DNA from: Caulochytrium protostelioides
Lineage: Eukaryota > Chytridiomycota > Caulochytriomycetes > Caulochytriales > Caulochytriaceae
Length of the DNA stretch: 64,000 nt
Direction of reading: 5' to 3'
Assembly (NCBI GenBank): GCA_003615045.1
Contig: ML014147.1
Location: forward strand, 1 to 64,000
The position numbers were made by a program, and so were the translations under genes. Positions 21,033-30,394 of the stretch are shown piece by piece (position 1 is the first letter of the stretch; every line of letters begins with the position of its first letter). The notes under the pieces are model-generated. The model saw only the letters and a list, made by a program, of their open reading frames with translations. It had not been told where the DNA came from and searched no databases.

Positions 21033-21511
21033 CACTGGAGGCTAAGCGACGGCGGCACTACGGATGTGACAAGGACAAAGGCGACAAAGGCGACGAGCCA
21101 GAATAAAGGTCGTATACGTGTCGGATCGATGTTGCATCAGGGTCGTCTCAGGGTCGACTGAATGGCGGAACACTGCGCTGAGGGTAAGACACCTGGCGAG
21201 AGCACACCCACCGATCGTAGCGACGCTCTTGCCAGGCCATCGAGCGGTGTCGGTCGCTGATCCCCTCGGCAGTATGCAGCCGTGGCTGCATACTGCAGCG
21301 TTGTCTTGATAGGGTGCTCACGCCTGACAGACCAGGAGTCGATCTCCGCGGCGAGACAATGCGAGGCGCACCCGCCCGACCCCCTTGCCGCGCCCCCACC
21401 GATTGCGTCAGACCTCATCGCGGGCCACGCCGTCGGTAAGGGGCGGCCGCAGTCACTCAGCCACGCCCGCGTGGCGCAGCATTTGCCGTGGTCGGAAGGG
21501 CCGTGGTCGGC
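21033..21511. other. Region upstream of calcipressin with a perfect hairpin
   Basis: No gene is seen. It includes a 28-base inverted repeat at 21269-21296 (13-bp arms, 2-base loop). Confidence 0.5.
21269..21296. repeat. Perfect inverted repeat, 13-bp arms
   Basis: Arms GCAGTATGCAGCC and GGCTGCATACTGC are exact reverse complements separated by GT. It lies about 240 bp upstream of the calcipressin ATG. It could be a dimeric factor site or a footprint of an element; the function is unknown. Confidence 0.9.
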
Positions 21512-22069
21512 CTAGAGCCGCGGCCGAATCGCGGTGCCAGCGTCATGGCGGACCAGCCGCGCCTCGTGGGGGTCGTGGTAGCCGCGGCGCGCGACGGAGG
21601 CGAGCCACGCGAGGGCGAGGCGGTCGATCCGGCCGCGGTCCGCCTCGGGATGCAGGCCGCCGCCGCCGGTCGTGTAGAAGTGCTGCGGCGTCCACTGCGC
21701 CGGGTCGCGGCCCTGCAGCGCATACTCCGCATAGGGCGCGTAGTGCGTGTCCCAGTCGTCGCAGCTGGTCAGCGCCACCGTCAGTCGCGGCGCGTCGCGG
21801 CCGGCGGTCGTCTTGGCGACGAGCAGCGCGCGGGAGAAGGAGACGGGGCGCCCGGCGCGCGGCTGGATCTCGACGTGGAATGGCGCAGCATCATAGAGCG
21901 ATGCGCTGGCGAGGATCACGCCGTGACCGACGAGGATGCGTCCGAGAACGTGCGCGAGCCGCTGCGGATGCTGGGCCCGATCCGTCGTGTCGCCGTCGAC
22001 CGACGCCGCCATCCTGGCCACGCCGCGTGCTACGCAGTATGCCCCGTGACGCCCGATCGTGAGGGCCAC
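21512..22069 (-). CDS. Unresolved gene, probably the last exon of a spliced gene
   Basis: An open frame of 185 codons with balanced, non-repetitive composition. It contains stretches such as VILASASLYDAAPFHVEI, LTVALTSCDDWDTHYAPY and QWTPQHFYTTGGGGLHPE, which read like a folded protein. The first 30 residues look less protein-like, so the real gene probably enters through a splice acceptor. Minus-strand frames around 22690-22200 also look partly coding (VWVPHPDPRGGFWRCLFR; Ala-rich helix-forming stretch) and may be upstream exons. I could not name a family or place all junctions. Confidence 0.45.
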   Translation of the reverse strand: MALTIGRHGAYCVARGVARMAASVDGDTTDRAQHPQRLAHVLGRILVGHGVILASASLYDAAPFHVEIQPRAGRPVSFSRALLVAKTTAGRDAPRLTVALTSCDDWDTHYAPYAEYALQGRDPAQWTPQHFYTTGGGGLHPEADRGRIDRLALAWLASVARRGYHDPHEARLVRHDAGTAIRPRL

Positions 22070-22990
22070 GTGGTGCTAGCCAACCGCCGGTCGCGGCTCT
22101 CTCGCGTTCCAGCCCGGGCTCGATAGCGAGACAGCAATCCCGCGAATCTCCGATGGCGGCCTGTCCCTGAGATGACAGCGGAAGCGGGGCAATGTGTTGA
22201 TCGTCAAACAGCGTCAAACAAAAGAGGACTGTGGATACCAGGGGAGGTCGTGGCCGTGCCAAAGACCGCAGACGAGGACCGGCGTGCTGAGCTCGCGAGT
22301 GACGCGAGACGGTCGGCGGTCGGGTGACCGGAGGTTCCGCGAGGGAAGCCTGCGCCTGGAGGTCGGCCTCCGCGGCATCTTGGGTCGCCGTGGATTCGGC
22401 GGGGGCGCGCGCGCGCGCGACAACCCGCGCCTTCGCTTCCGCCACGACCGGATTGGCGGCGTGGGCGGCGATCGCGGCGGCCAGCCGGGCCAGCCCATTG
22501 AACTTCCGATGCGGCGGCGCGCAGCAGCGTCGGATGCGAGGCCGCGGGCCGCGCACCTCTCCTTCCGGCCCATCGCCATGGCATCCCCCCCCCACGATCT
22601 CCGACCGGCCCGCAGGCCGCCATCTGGCACGACGCTCGCGCCGATCCGGAACAGGCACCGCCAGAAACCCCCGCGCGGGTCGGGGTGGGGCACCCAGACG
22701 CCGTGCTGATATCGACGACGCCCTCCTCGCGGACCGACGGCATGCTCAACCCCGGCCGCGGCCGCGCGTGCCGAGCCTCCCCGGGGGGTTCGAGCGCGTC
22801 CGTGCGGACCCGTGGCTGCTGGACATGAACGGACTCGACGGTGCGGGGTGTGGTGCTCTTCCACTGTTCGGTGGGCCCTGGCGACCCGTGATCCCCGCAT
22901 CGGCATCCTCAGCTGCATCGGTAGCGACAGCCGCATTCACGGCATCCCGAGCCCACCCTCCCCGCGATTTCCGGACAGCACATTGGCGTG

Positions 22991-25627
22991 ATGCTGCACC
23001 TGGCGCTGCACCCGCACAACGCGGCCATCGTCGGCGTGTTCCTCCATCCGGCGGCCTCCACGACGCATGCGGCGCCGCCCGCACTGGCCCACGGCAACGG
23101 CAATGGTTCATGCTCGAGCCTCGCATCGGCGGCGGCCGCGGCATCCCTGGCGTCGGTGCCGGTCACGCGGGTGATCCGGATCAAGTCGCTGTCGAAGACG
23201 ACACCCGTGGCCGCGGCGGCACAGGACATCGTGGCGCGGTGTCGGTGGATACCTGCCTCCCAGCAGGACGAAGTACGGTCGCTGCTGGCGATTCTGCAGT
23301 CGAAAGCGGTCGCGGCCGAGGCGGAGTATGCGCTGCTGCAGCAGCAGCGGCAGGCTTTCCGGATGGCTGCGGCGGCCGGCGACGACGTCGTGACCGAGGC
23401 CGACCGTTCCGCGCTGCTCACGCCCGCGCTGGTCGAGCAGTGCATCGAGAAGCTCTATGAAGAGACCCCCGACAAGGTCGCCGCGAGCCGCCGGCTCTTC
23501 CGGCTCGCGCAGAACGTCATGAACGTCGAAATCTTGATCCAGAACGAAGGGCTCGTCTCGGCGCTGATCCGCGTGCTCCGCGAAGACTCCCGCAAATCGC
23601 TGGAGCTTGCGACGGCGATCGCGCTCGTGTTCGATGTGTTTGCCGAGCATGCGGCGCTGCACGCGACGCTGACACAGAGCAAGATCGGCGATCTGTGCTT
23701 CAAGCTCATCGACCAGGAGCTCGGCCGCCACGACGTGTGGAAGGACGACGTGGCGCGCGCGGCGCAGCTCGCCGAGAGCGGCGAGGGCAGCGCCGGACGG
23801 CAGCGAGCCTATGAGCAGGAGCTTCGCAAGTTTGAGGGCATGCTCAAAAAGCAGGAGACGTTCCTCGGGATTTTGTTGCACCTGCTGATGAATCTCGCGG
23901 CCAGCCCCGCGATCGAGGTCAAGATGGTGAAGCGCGACATCATTCCCTATCTGCTGCACCTGGCGACGCGCAAGACCCCGGCACTCGTCATGATGTGTGT
24001 CCTGTTTCTCAAGAAGCTCAGCATTTTTGTCGAGGCCAAGGACGTAATGGTGGCCCGCGCGCCCGAGCTCCTCGGGATGATCCAGCGCATCATGGACCTT
24101 GCCCCGGAGGGTGCCGGCCGCCACGCCGTCTGGGGGCTGCTGGCCAATCTGTGCCTCGACCCCGTCTTTCTCACGGCCTTCAGCGAATCAAAATGGGTCA
24201 CGAGTCCAGGGTTCCAGCAGCATACGTCCGCGCAGCTCGGCACCGTCGTAACACTCTCCGTGTCGACATCATCAGCAATCACGACAGCAGCCGTAGCCAC
24301 TGTTGCGACGCCAGCATCGCCAGGCCCCGCCGCTCCCGCGGCCTCGACAGCAAACGAGGCAAGTACGCCAGCGGATGCCGCGGAGCAGCTGGCGTCGCAC
24401 CCGGCGCTGCTCGTGCTGTACCGCATGTCGACGCATCCGAAAGCATGCCAACACCCGGTGTTCAAGGAACTTGTGGCGCCGCTCGCGCGCGCCGTGTGGA
24501 CCTCCGAGTCGCCGAGCCTCTTTTCGCTCGCGCTGCTGGTGAACCTCGCCAGCGATCTGCGCCACCGCGACGCCATCGTGGCGGAAGTTCCGCTCAAGGC
24601 ATGGATGAAGAAGGCCACGACCCTGAAGGACGCGGATATGTTCAAGATGGTCCGCCAGCTGCTGAGCGCGGCGCCCCGCCCGCTGGCGGCGCCGCACGAC
24701 GGGAGCGATCCTGCCGCGCGCGCGGCTTTCTATGGCGCGTCCGCGGCCTCGGCCGGCGATTCGACGGCGCTTCATATGAAGCTGCTAGAGCACGTGGACA
24801 AGCTCGTGCGCGTGATCCTCAAGCCCGTCTCGGCTCGGGTCCTCAGCGAGGTGTTGTCGCTGTTCAACCAGCTCACCTTGCCTGACTTCGACTACCTGCG
24901 GCTGCTCAAGATGTACCCGCTGCTGGACGTGCTGGGGCAGGTCATTGCGGCTAGCCCCGAGGGCCTCGATCCCGACGACGATCTCGTCCTGAACGCGGTG
25001 ATCTTTCTGGGCATGGTGGCCGGCGACGCGGGCGTCGCGGCCCTGTTTGCCGCGAGCCCGGTGCCGACCGAGCTCGTGGCGTTGATGCTACGCAAGGAAG
25101 GCGACGACGAAATCATCCTCCAGATCCTCTACTGCCTCTACCGGCTCGCGTGCTTCGCGCCGAGCCGCGCGATGCTGCTTGCTGAAACCGAGCTGCCCAT
25201 GTACCTCATGGACCTCCTTTTTGACCGGTGCGCGCCCATCCGGGCGATCTGCGGCACGACGCTCGACATCATTGCGGAACACGACGAGGCATGGGCCGCC
25301 CGCATCCGCCAGCAGGTGTTCTCCTTGCACAACGCCGACTGGCTGCAGACCACGCTTGCGCAGGGCGGCGGCGGCAGCACCTCGTCCGCGATGACCGAGG
25401 CTGGGGCGGAACCGATCACAGCGGTCACTCCGCGGCCGACCACGTCGCATCATCCGCCGGCCGCGCCACGGCAGCGCCGCACGGGCGCCTTTGAGCGCCG
25501 CGCGCGACCCAAGTCCCGGATCAAGGGGTGGCGGGGCGACGGCGCGTCCAGCCGCGCGACCGCGTCTTCGGTGGGCAACGTCGCCCGGGGCGGCCTCGCC
25601 CATGTGAATTTCGTCGACGAGCTCTGA
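22991..25627 (+). CDS. KAP3: Kinesin-associated protein 3 (KAP3, kinesin-2 accessory subunit)
   Basis: 878 aa, one exon. The N-terminus (LALHPHNAAIVGVFLHP) aligns with the HPTEKALIVHYEVEA-type start of KAP3; a short upstream exon may be missing. Further KAP signatures are VIRIKSLS, EKLYEETPDKVAASRRLF, LVSALIRVLREDSRKSLELA, KIGDLCFKLIDQELGRHDVW, LKKQETFLGILLHLLMNLA and VLFLKKLSIFVE, then armadillo repeats to FDRCAPIRAICGTTLDIIAE and EAWAARIRQQVFSLHN. An Ala/Thr-rich spacer (about residues 420-470) interrupts the repeats. KAP3 links the heterodimeric kinesin-2 motor to cargo and supports anterograde intraflagellar transport. Its presence implies a cilium or flagellum. It converges with TBC1D7. 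Confidence 0.95.
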   Translation: MLHLALHPHNAAIVGVFLHPAASTTHAAPPALAHGNGNGSCSSLASAAAAASLASVPVTRVIRIKSLSKTTPVAAAAQDIVARCRWIPASQQDEVRSLLAILQSKAVAAEAEYALLQQQRQAFRMAAAAGDDVVTEADRSALLTPALVEQCIEKLYEETPDKVAASRRLFRLAQNVMNVEILIQNEGLVSALIRVLREDSRKSLELATAIALVFDVFAEHAALHATLTQSKIGDLCFKLIDQELGRHDVWKDDVARAAQLAESGEGSAGRQRAYEQELRKFEGMLKKQETFLGILLHLLMNLAASPAIEVKMVKRDIIPYLLHLATRKTPALVMMCVLFLKKLSIFVEAKDVMVARAPELLGMIQRIMDLAPEGAGRHAVWGLLANLCLDPVFLTAFSESKWVTSPGFQQHTSAQLGTVVTLSVSTSSAITTAAVATVATPASPGPAAPAASTANEASTPADAAEQLASHPALLVLYRMSTHPKACQHPVFKELVAPLARAVWTSESPSLFSLALLVNLASDLRHRDAIVAEVPLKAWMKKATTLKDADMFKMVRQLLSAAPRPLAAPHDGSDPAARAAFYGASAASAGDSTALHMKLLEHVDKLVRVILKPVSARVLSEVLSLFNQLTLPDFDYLRLLKMYPLLDVLGQVIAASPEGLDPDDDLVLNAVIFLGMVAGDAGVAALFAASPVPTELVALMLRKEGDDEIILQILYCLYRLACFAPSRAMLLAETELPMYLMDLLFDRCAPIRAICGTTLDIIAEHDEAWAARIRQQVFSLHNADWLQTTLAQGGGGSTSSAMTEAGAEPITAVTPRPTTSHHPPAAPRQRRTGAFERRARPKSRIKGWRGDGASSRATASSVGNVARGGLAHVNFVDEL

Positions 25628-25804
25628 CCTTTCTCCTTTCTCGATCACGTCGCGCGACGTCTGATGGGTGGGATCGACCTCTTTTTTGAATATAAAAGGA
25701 ATTTGACTATAAAAGGAGACATCTCTTCGTGGTCTATAATCTCGGTATGGATGGATGGATATATACACATGTGGCATCGTGAGCCTCGAGGCATGCCGTC
25801 GACG

Positions 25805-27010
25805 CTACATGTCGAGGTGCTGTCGAGATTCGCGGGACATTTTGGCCAGAATCGGTTTCTCCCAGAGTTCGATGGCGGTCAAGGTCACGGCTTCCGGGTC
25901 GACAAACCGGCCGGCGCCGCGCAGCGTGCGCGCGAGCTCCTCGGGCGACCGGCAGCCCTCGAGTTTGCGCCGCAGCGCGAGCAGCAGGCTCAGCGCGACA
26001 TACACGAGAATCCCGGGCGCGCCGGCGAGCACGAGATCCCAGACGCCCTCGAGCGCCGAAGCGGGCAGCACGTTCGCAAAGTGCGCGGCAAACCATTCGC
26101 TGACGATGCTTTCCACGACGGTGGCCTCCGACTGTGTCGTCGCGCCTGGTGTCGTTGCCGTCCCTATGGACCCGGGTGCCGATGCCGTCCATGACGGGGA
26201 AAACAGAAAATGGGCGAGTCCGGCATGATGCGAGGCGAGTAAGCAGCGGAGTTCGTTGAGCCGCTCGCGGTCCTGCGAGGCCGTCTGGGGCGCGACGCCG
26301 GGCAGCGAAGGCAGGCCTGGGAGCGGGGCGAGGGTCTGGACGAAGGCCACAAACAGCCAGAAGGCGTCGCGCTCGACATCCGTGACGGCCAGAAAGAGCG
26401 ACGCGAGGTGGTTGAGTATCGCCCACGTCGTCGCGGTCGTCGGCGCGCGCGTCCAGGTCGCGAGCGGCACATCCATGTCCAGAACGACGAACAGCATCAG
26501 TACCATCAGCAGCGGCGTCAGTTCAGGAAGGTCCCCATCGTCGACATCAGCATCGACGTCGACGCCGGTGGTATGGAGGCCTGCGCGGTCAAGGTCTGCG
26601 TTGGCAAAGCCCGGCCCTGCCATGAGCGCCGGCGTGCGGCGGTCATGGCGGTCGTACTCAGCCACGTGGCCGTGACCATCCACGTGACTCCGATCGCGAC
26701 TGAGGTCCCGCTGGAGCGCAGGTACGTCATGGAGGCGGAGCACCGCGTGTAACAGATCCGCAAAGTGCTGGGCATGCACCGCGTCGACGCGGGGCCATGT
26801 CTGCTTGTCGGTGGAGACGACGCCCAGCAGGACTTTCCAGACCAACGGACGGTACCGCTGCGGGATGCGTACCCACAGGCAGAGCTTGACGAGCTTGTCG
26901 ACGTCCAGCACCGAGACGGTGCTCTGGAGCACGGACTCCAGTGAGAGCTTGGCCTCGATGGAGCGGACGCCGAGAACGGAGTAGTAGCTCTTGCGGAAAT
27001 TGTGGTTCAT
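25805..27010 (-). CDS. TBC1D7: TBC1 domain family member 7-like protein (TSC complex subunit)
   Basis: 401 aa from the ATG at 27010 (MNHNFRKSYYSVLG); an earlier in-frame ATG at 27028 adds six residues. The N-terminus matches the TBC1D7 pattern NFRxxYYxxxGxRxxExKxSLExxL, followed by IPQRYRPLVWKVLLGV, the TBC Wxx-LLG core. The C-terminal part ends in WFAAHFANVLPASALEGVWDL, then ILVYVALSLLLALRRKL and a final TAIELWEK, matching human TBC1D7 order. The IxxDxxR and YxQ catalytic fingers of active Rab-GAPs are not seen, as in TBC1D7. A His/Asp-rich insertion lies at about residues 100-150. In animals and fission yeast-like systems TBC1D7 stabilises TSC1-TSC2, the Rheb GAP upstream of TORC1. KAP3 ends 178 bp away on the other strand. 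Confidence 0.88.
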   Translation of the reverse strand: MNHNFRKSYYSVLGVRSIEAKLSLESVLQSTVSVLDVDKLVKLCLWVRIPQRYRPLVWKVLLGVVSTDKQTWPRVDAVHAQHFADLLHAVLRLHDVPALQRDLSRDRSHVDGHGHVAEYDRHDRRTPALMAGPGFANADLDRAGLHTTGVDVDADVDDGDLPELTPLLMVLMLFVVLDMDVPLATWTRAPTTATTWAILNHLASLFLAVTDVERDAFWLFVAFVQTLAPLPGLPSLPGVAPQTASQDRERLNELRCLLASHHAGLAHFLFSPSWTASAPGSIGTATTPGATTQSEATVVESIVSEWFAAHFANVLPASALEGVWDLVLAGAPGILVYVALSLLLALRRKLEGCRSPEELARTLRGAGRFVDPEAVTLTAIELWEKPILAKMSRESRQHLDM

Positions 27011-27212
27011 TGTCGTTGCCACGAGCATACCAATCGTCCGCTGACGACAGGCATCACACCGAGCGCGACCCACGATCCGGACACCACGATAGGGAGCACG
27101 AGACAGCGCGATTCAGTGGCGATAAGATGGCAACGGCGACGGCGACGGCTACGGGAGGAGGGGGAGGGTCCACACTGGACCCACGCAGGGCGCCACGAGG
27201 GAAGCGACGGCG

Positions 27213-28706
27213 ATGGTGACAGCGGCCGTGACCGTCGCCGTGACCATGTCGGCGACGGCGACAACGACAGGGACAGCGGCAGCCATCGATAGAGAACCTG
27301 ACGGGGTTCATGCCACGGTGTTAATGTCCCATCGTCGCTCGGATCGCTCAGCGCGTCCACGGCTCGTCCGTGATCGGCCGCCGCCATCGGCAGGCGCGGT
27401 GCGAGCCGCTGGATACCGCGCCCCGTATGGCCTTCCCCGCCGCCACCACCCGACGGAGTGGGTCCGAAGCCGGACCCATCGAGGGCCCTCCGCCCTTGGC
27501 GGAGCGCTCAGGCGACCTAAGTCGGACGGCCCCCTCTCACCGGACGGACTATGGATCCGAGCGGATCAGTACTGCATCATCGGGAACGACCCGGGCCGCA
27601 CAAACATTATTTATATGACCATGGTGGGGCCCAAAGGCCACGTCGTCAGCTGGAAACTGAGCGGAAAGCAGTACTATGTGGAAGCCGGCATGAACGCCGT
27701 CCAAAAGCAGTCAGAGACCTGGCAGCGCGGTCTCAAGGAGCCGCTGCATCGGCTGTTTAAGGTGAGCTCCAAAGGCACAGCGCTTGACGCGCACCACCGT
27801 TTTCTGGAGGTGTGGCTCGCCACGTACCAGCCGCTGTGGGTCGAATCTCAGAAGCCGCGCTGGGCTCGCCTGCGCCTGCGGCTCTATAGCGGCAAGCAGC
27901 GCGTGTTTGCCAGGTTCATGAACCCGTCGTCAACGGAGGTGGCGCCCGTGGTCGCTGAAGTGGTGGTCGCCTATGGCGCCTCCAAGTTTGCTCTTGGGGG
28001 CAAGGGCGAGATCTCCGTCCCCACAGCTTGCGCGTACCAGGCGTGCGCCCAGCGCTTCGGCACCGTCCTGGTCGACGAGCTCCGCACGACCCAGGTGCAT
28101 GCCGAGACGGATGACCTCCTGACCAAGGTGAAACCCCGGGACTCCAAGAAGGTACCGATCTCTCGCGCCTCCCGTGCGGGCGCCCCCCGACCGAACCGAA
28201 ACGGGTCAACCCGGCTCGTAAGACGCGTGCGGGTGCCCAACCGACCGCGCCGACGTCCCAGGCCGTCAACCCAGTTCGCAGGACTGGAGCGACCGCTTCT
28301 CAGGCGGCGCCGACGCGGGTCAACCCACCCCGCAATGCTCGTGCGGGTGCTTCCCCGGCCGAGCCGACGGCCGTCAACCGGGTCCGCAATATCCGGGGGA
28401 ACCGTGATTCGAGGGTTGCTCTGGTATAACGCCACCTCCGGCAACGAAACCACCAACAGCAAGCGTGTGAGCCGCGATCTCAATGCCGCGTTGAATATCC
28501 GACGCTATGTGGCCTTACCCGGTAGACCGAAGGCGTTGTACCGCAACCCGGAGCAAACCAGGTTGCCGACCAAGGTCGGCGAGCTCATCCGCCGCTGGAC
28601 GAAAATGCGTACTGCCGTGGGAGGCCCATGGGGGGCACCACTGAGGGCATGGTGTGCGTGTTGGGACGCTGAGGGTGGGCCTGTGTATTCCTACGGGATA
28701 TATTAA
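27213..28706 (+). CDS. Fanzor (eukaryotic TnpB-like RNA-guided nuclease), N-terminally truncated and partly decayed
   Basis: An open frame of 497 codons. The first ~110 residues are low-complexity without similarity to the family. From about 27540 the Fanzor RuvC half is clear: GNDPGRTNIIYM (first Asp), KQYYVEAGMNAVQKQSETW, HHRFLEVWLATYQPLW, WARLRLRLYSGKQRVFARF, AYGASKFALGGKGEISVPTA, VDELRTTQVH (catalytic Glu), then RGLLWYNATSGNE and VSRDLNAALNIRRY (last Asp). The RuvC triad is thus kept. The CxxC pairs normally found after the DEfRTT motif and after RGLLW are missing. Between these motifs the frame passes through Arg/Pro-rich sequence, where a tandem repeat is readable only in another frame (see findings). 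The upstream half of Fanzor (guide-RNA binding) is absent. Probably an inactive or dying mobile gene lying between TBC1D7 and the mucin gene. Confidence 0.88.
   Translation: MVTAAVTVAVTMSATATTTGTAAAIDREPDGVHATVLMSHRRSDRSARPRLVRDRPPPSAGAVRAAGYRAPYGLPRRHHPTEWVRSRTHRGPSALGGALRRPKSDGPLSPDGLWIRADQYCIIGNDPGRTNIIYMTMVGPKGHVVSWKLSGKQYYVEAGMNAVQKQSETWQRGLKEPLHRLFKVSSKGTALDAHHRFLEVWLATYQPLWVESQKPRWARLRLRLYSGKQRVFARFMNPSSTEVAPVVAEVVVAYGASKFALGGKGEISVPTACAYQACAQRFGTVLVDELRTTQVHAETDDLLTKVKPRDSKKVPISRASRAGAPRPNRNGSTRLVRRVRVPNRPRRRPRPSTQFAGLERPLLRRRRRGSTHPAMLVRVLPRPSRRPSTGSAISGGTVIRGLLWYNATSGNETTNSKRVSRDLNAALNIRRYVALPGRPKALYRNPEQTRLPTKVGELIRRWTKMRTAVGGPWGAPLRAWCACWDAEGGPVYSYGIY
28150..28398 (+). repeat. Degenerate 54-60-bp tandem repeat inside the Fanzor zinc-ribbon interval
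   Basis: About four units, each containing GTCAACC and a later GCGGGTGC-type stretch, at roughly 54-60-base spacing. In the frame +1 relative to the RuvC frame, each unit reads as VNPxRxxRAGAxP-like peptide. Homopolymers C6 (28183-28188) and G5 (28395-28399) flank the part that is out of frame. Confidence 0.7.
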
Positions 28707-28782
28707 CGGAATGATATAAAAGGCTTAAATGTTACTCGTTGTCGCAGCGCGATCCCAACGATGCGCCGTCCTGGCGGAAGCC

Positions 28783-29353
28783 TTAAAACTCATCGTCCAG
28801 ATGCTCACGAGGGCGCAGTGACTCTATCTGGTAGATCGGACTGAATGTATCCGTCAGTGGGTTGACATAAAGCGGGTTTGTGCCGCGCAGCGTGACGGTG
28901 TTGATGCTGTCCTCCTCAGGGGGCTGGATCCGCTTTGCGCGGACCAGCATGGCCGCCGAGACGGCCGCCCCCAATACCGCCACACCGCCCACAGCCCCAC
29001 CAATGGTGCTGGTCGAAGAGGACGAGGCGGCCTCGGATCCCAACGGAGCCTCGGTGGTCTCAGTCGCGAGGGCAGATGCATCGGCCGTGGGTGGAACCGA
29101 TTCCGATGCAGTCAGCGACATAACGACCGCAGACGATGTGGACGTCGTGAATGTGCTGGCGGCCTCCTCCGCCGTGGCGAGCGCTGTCGTCTTCGGATCC
29201 TCGGTCGTGATAGTCCTGTCCTGCTGCGTAGCAGGTGAGAAGGTAGTCGTGACTGCCTTTGCGACATCCTCGTTCGTAGTGGCTATCATAGTTGTCGTTG
29301 TCTTGGCCTTCGTGGTTGTCGTTGTCGTAGTCGTTGTCGTTGTCGTTGTCGTA

Positions 29354-29439
<86 letters not shown>

Positions 29440-29748
29440 TGGGTCTTCAGTACTCGTGGATGTTGTAAAAGAAGTCGTTGTCGTTGTCGTCGTCGGCTCT
29501 TCGGAAGTAGTGGTGNNNNNNNNNNGTAGTCGTTGTCGTCGGTTTCTCAGTTGTAGTCGTTGTCGTCGGTTTCTCAGTTGTAGTCGTTGTCGTTGTAGAG
29601 GAGGTCGTCGTCGGCTCCTCCGTCGTGATGATTGACGTCGTAGGAGTGGTCGATGCCGTAGTTGTTGGACTAGTCGTAGTAGTGGTCGATGTCGATGTCG
29701 ATGTCGCCGTAGGAGTAGTCGTGGTTGTAGTAGTCGTAATCGTCGTAA

Positions 29749-29800
<52 letters not shown>

Positions 29801-30329
29801 CGTCGTACTCGTACTAGGGGTAGGAGTAGGAGTAGGAGTAGGCGTTGTTGTTGTTGATGTCGATGTCGCTGTAGTTGTGGTAGTACGAGTAGTCGTCGTA
29901 GTGATAGTAGTGGTATGGTCGGACGTCGTTATCGTTGAGGTCATAGCAGGCGTAGATGACTTGTCCGTTGTAGCCGCGAACTCGTCAGTCGTGGTCGTAA
30001 GGGACGTAGTCTCAGATTCAGCCGTCGTAGTCGTAGAGATCGAAGTTTCAGGTTCATCCGTCGTGGATCTAGACGTCGCTGTTGCAGTCTCGTTTGTCGT
30101 GGGCGTTGTAATTTCCGGAGTGATAGCCGGGGGAGCTAGCGCGCTTGTTGTCCCGCTCGAGATCGTCGTCGTCGCCATCAACTCAGTTGTCGACTTTGAT
30201 TTAGTTGTTTTCTTGGTAGTGGTCGTGGTGGTCGTGGTAGGAGTAGTAGTTGCCGTGGTCGTCGTGGTCGTCGCGGTGGGAGTAGTTGTAGTTGTGGTCG
30301 TGGTCGTCGTGGTGGGATTAAGAGTAGTT

Positions 30330-30394
<65 letters not shown>

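Noticed and set aside
28880-29635. Plus-strand poly-Val frame
   Set aside because: It is the antisense of the poly-Thr mucin stalk (GTN versus ACN codons).
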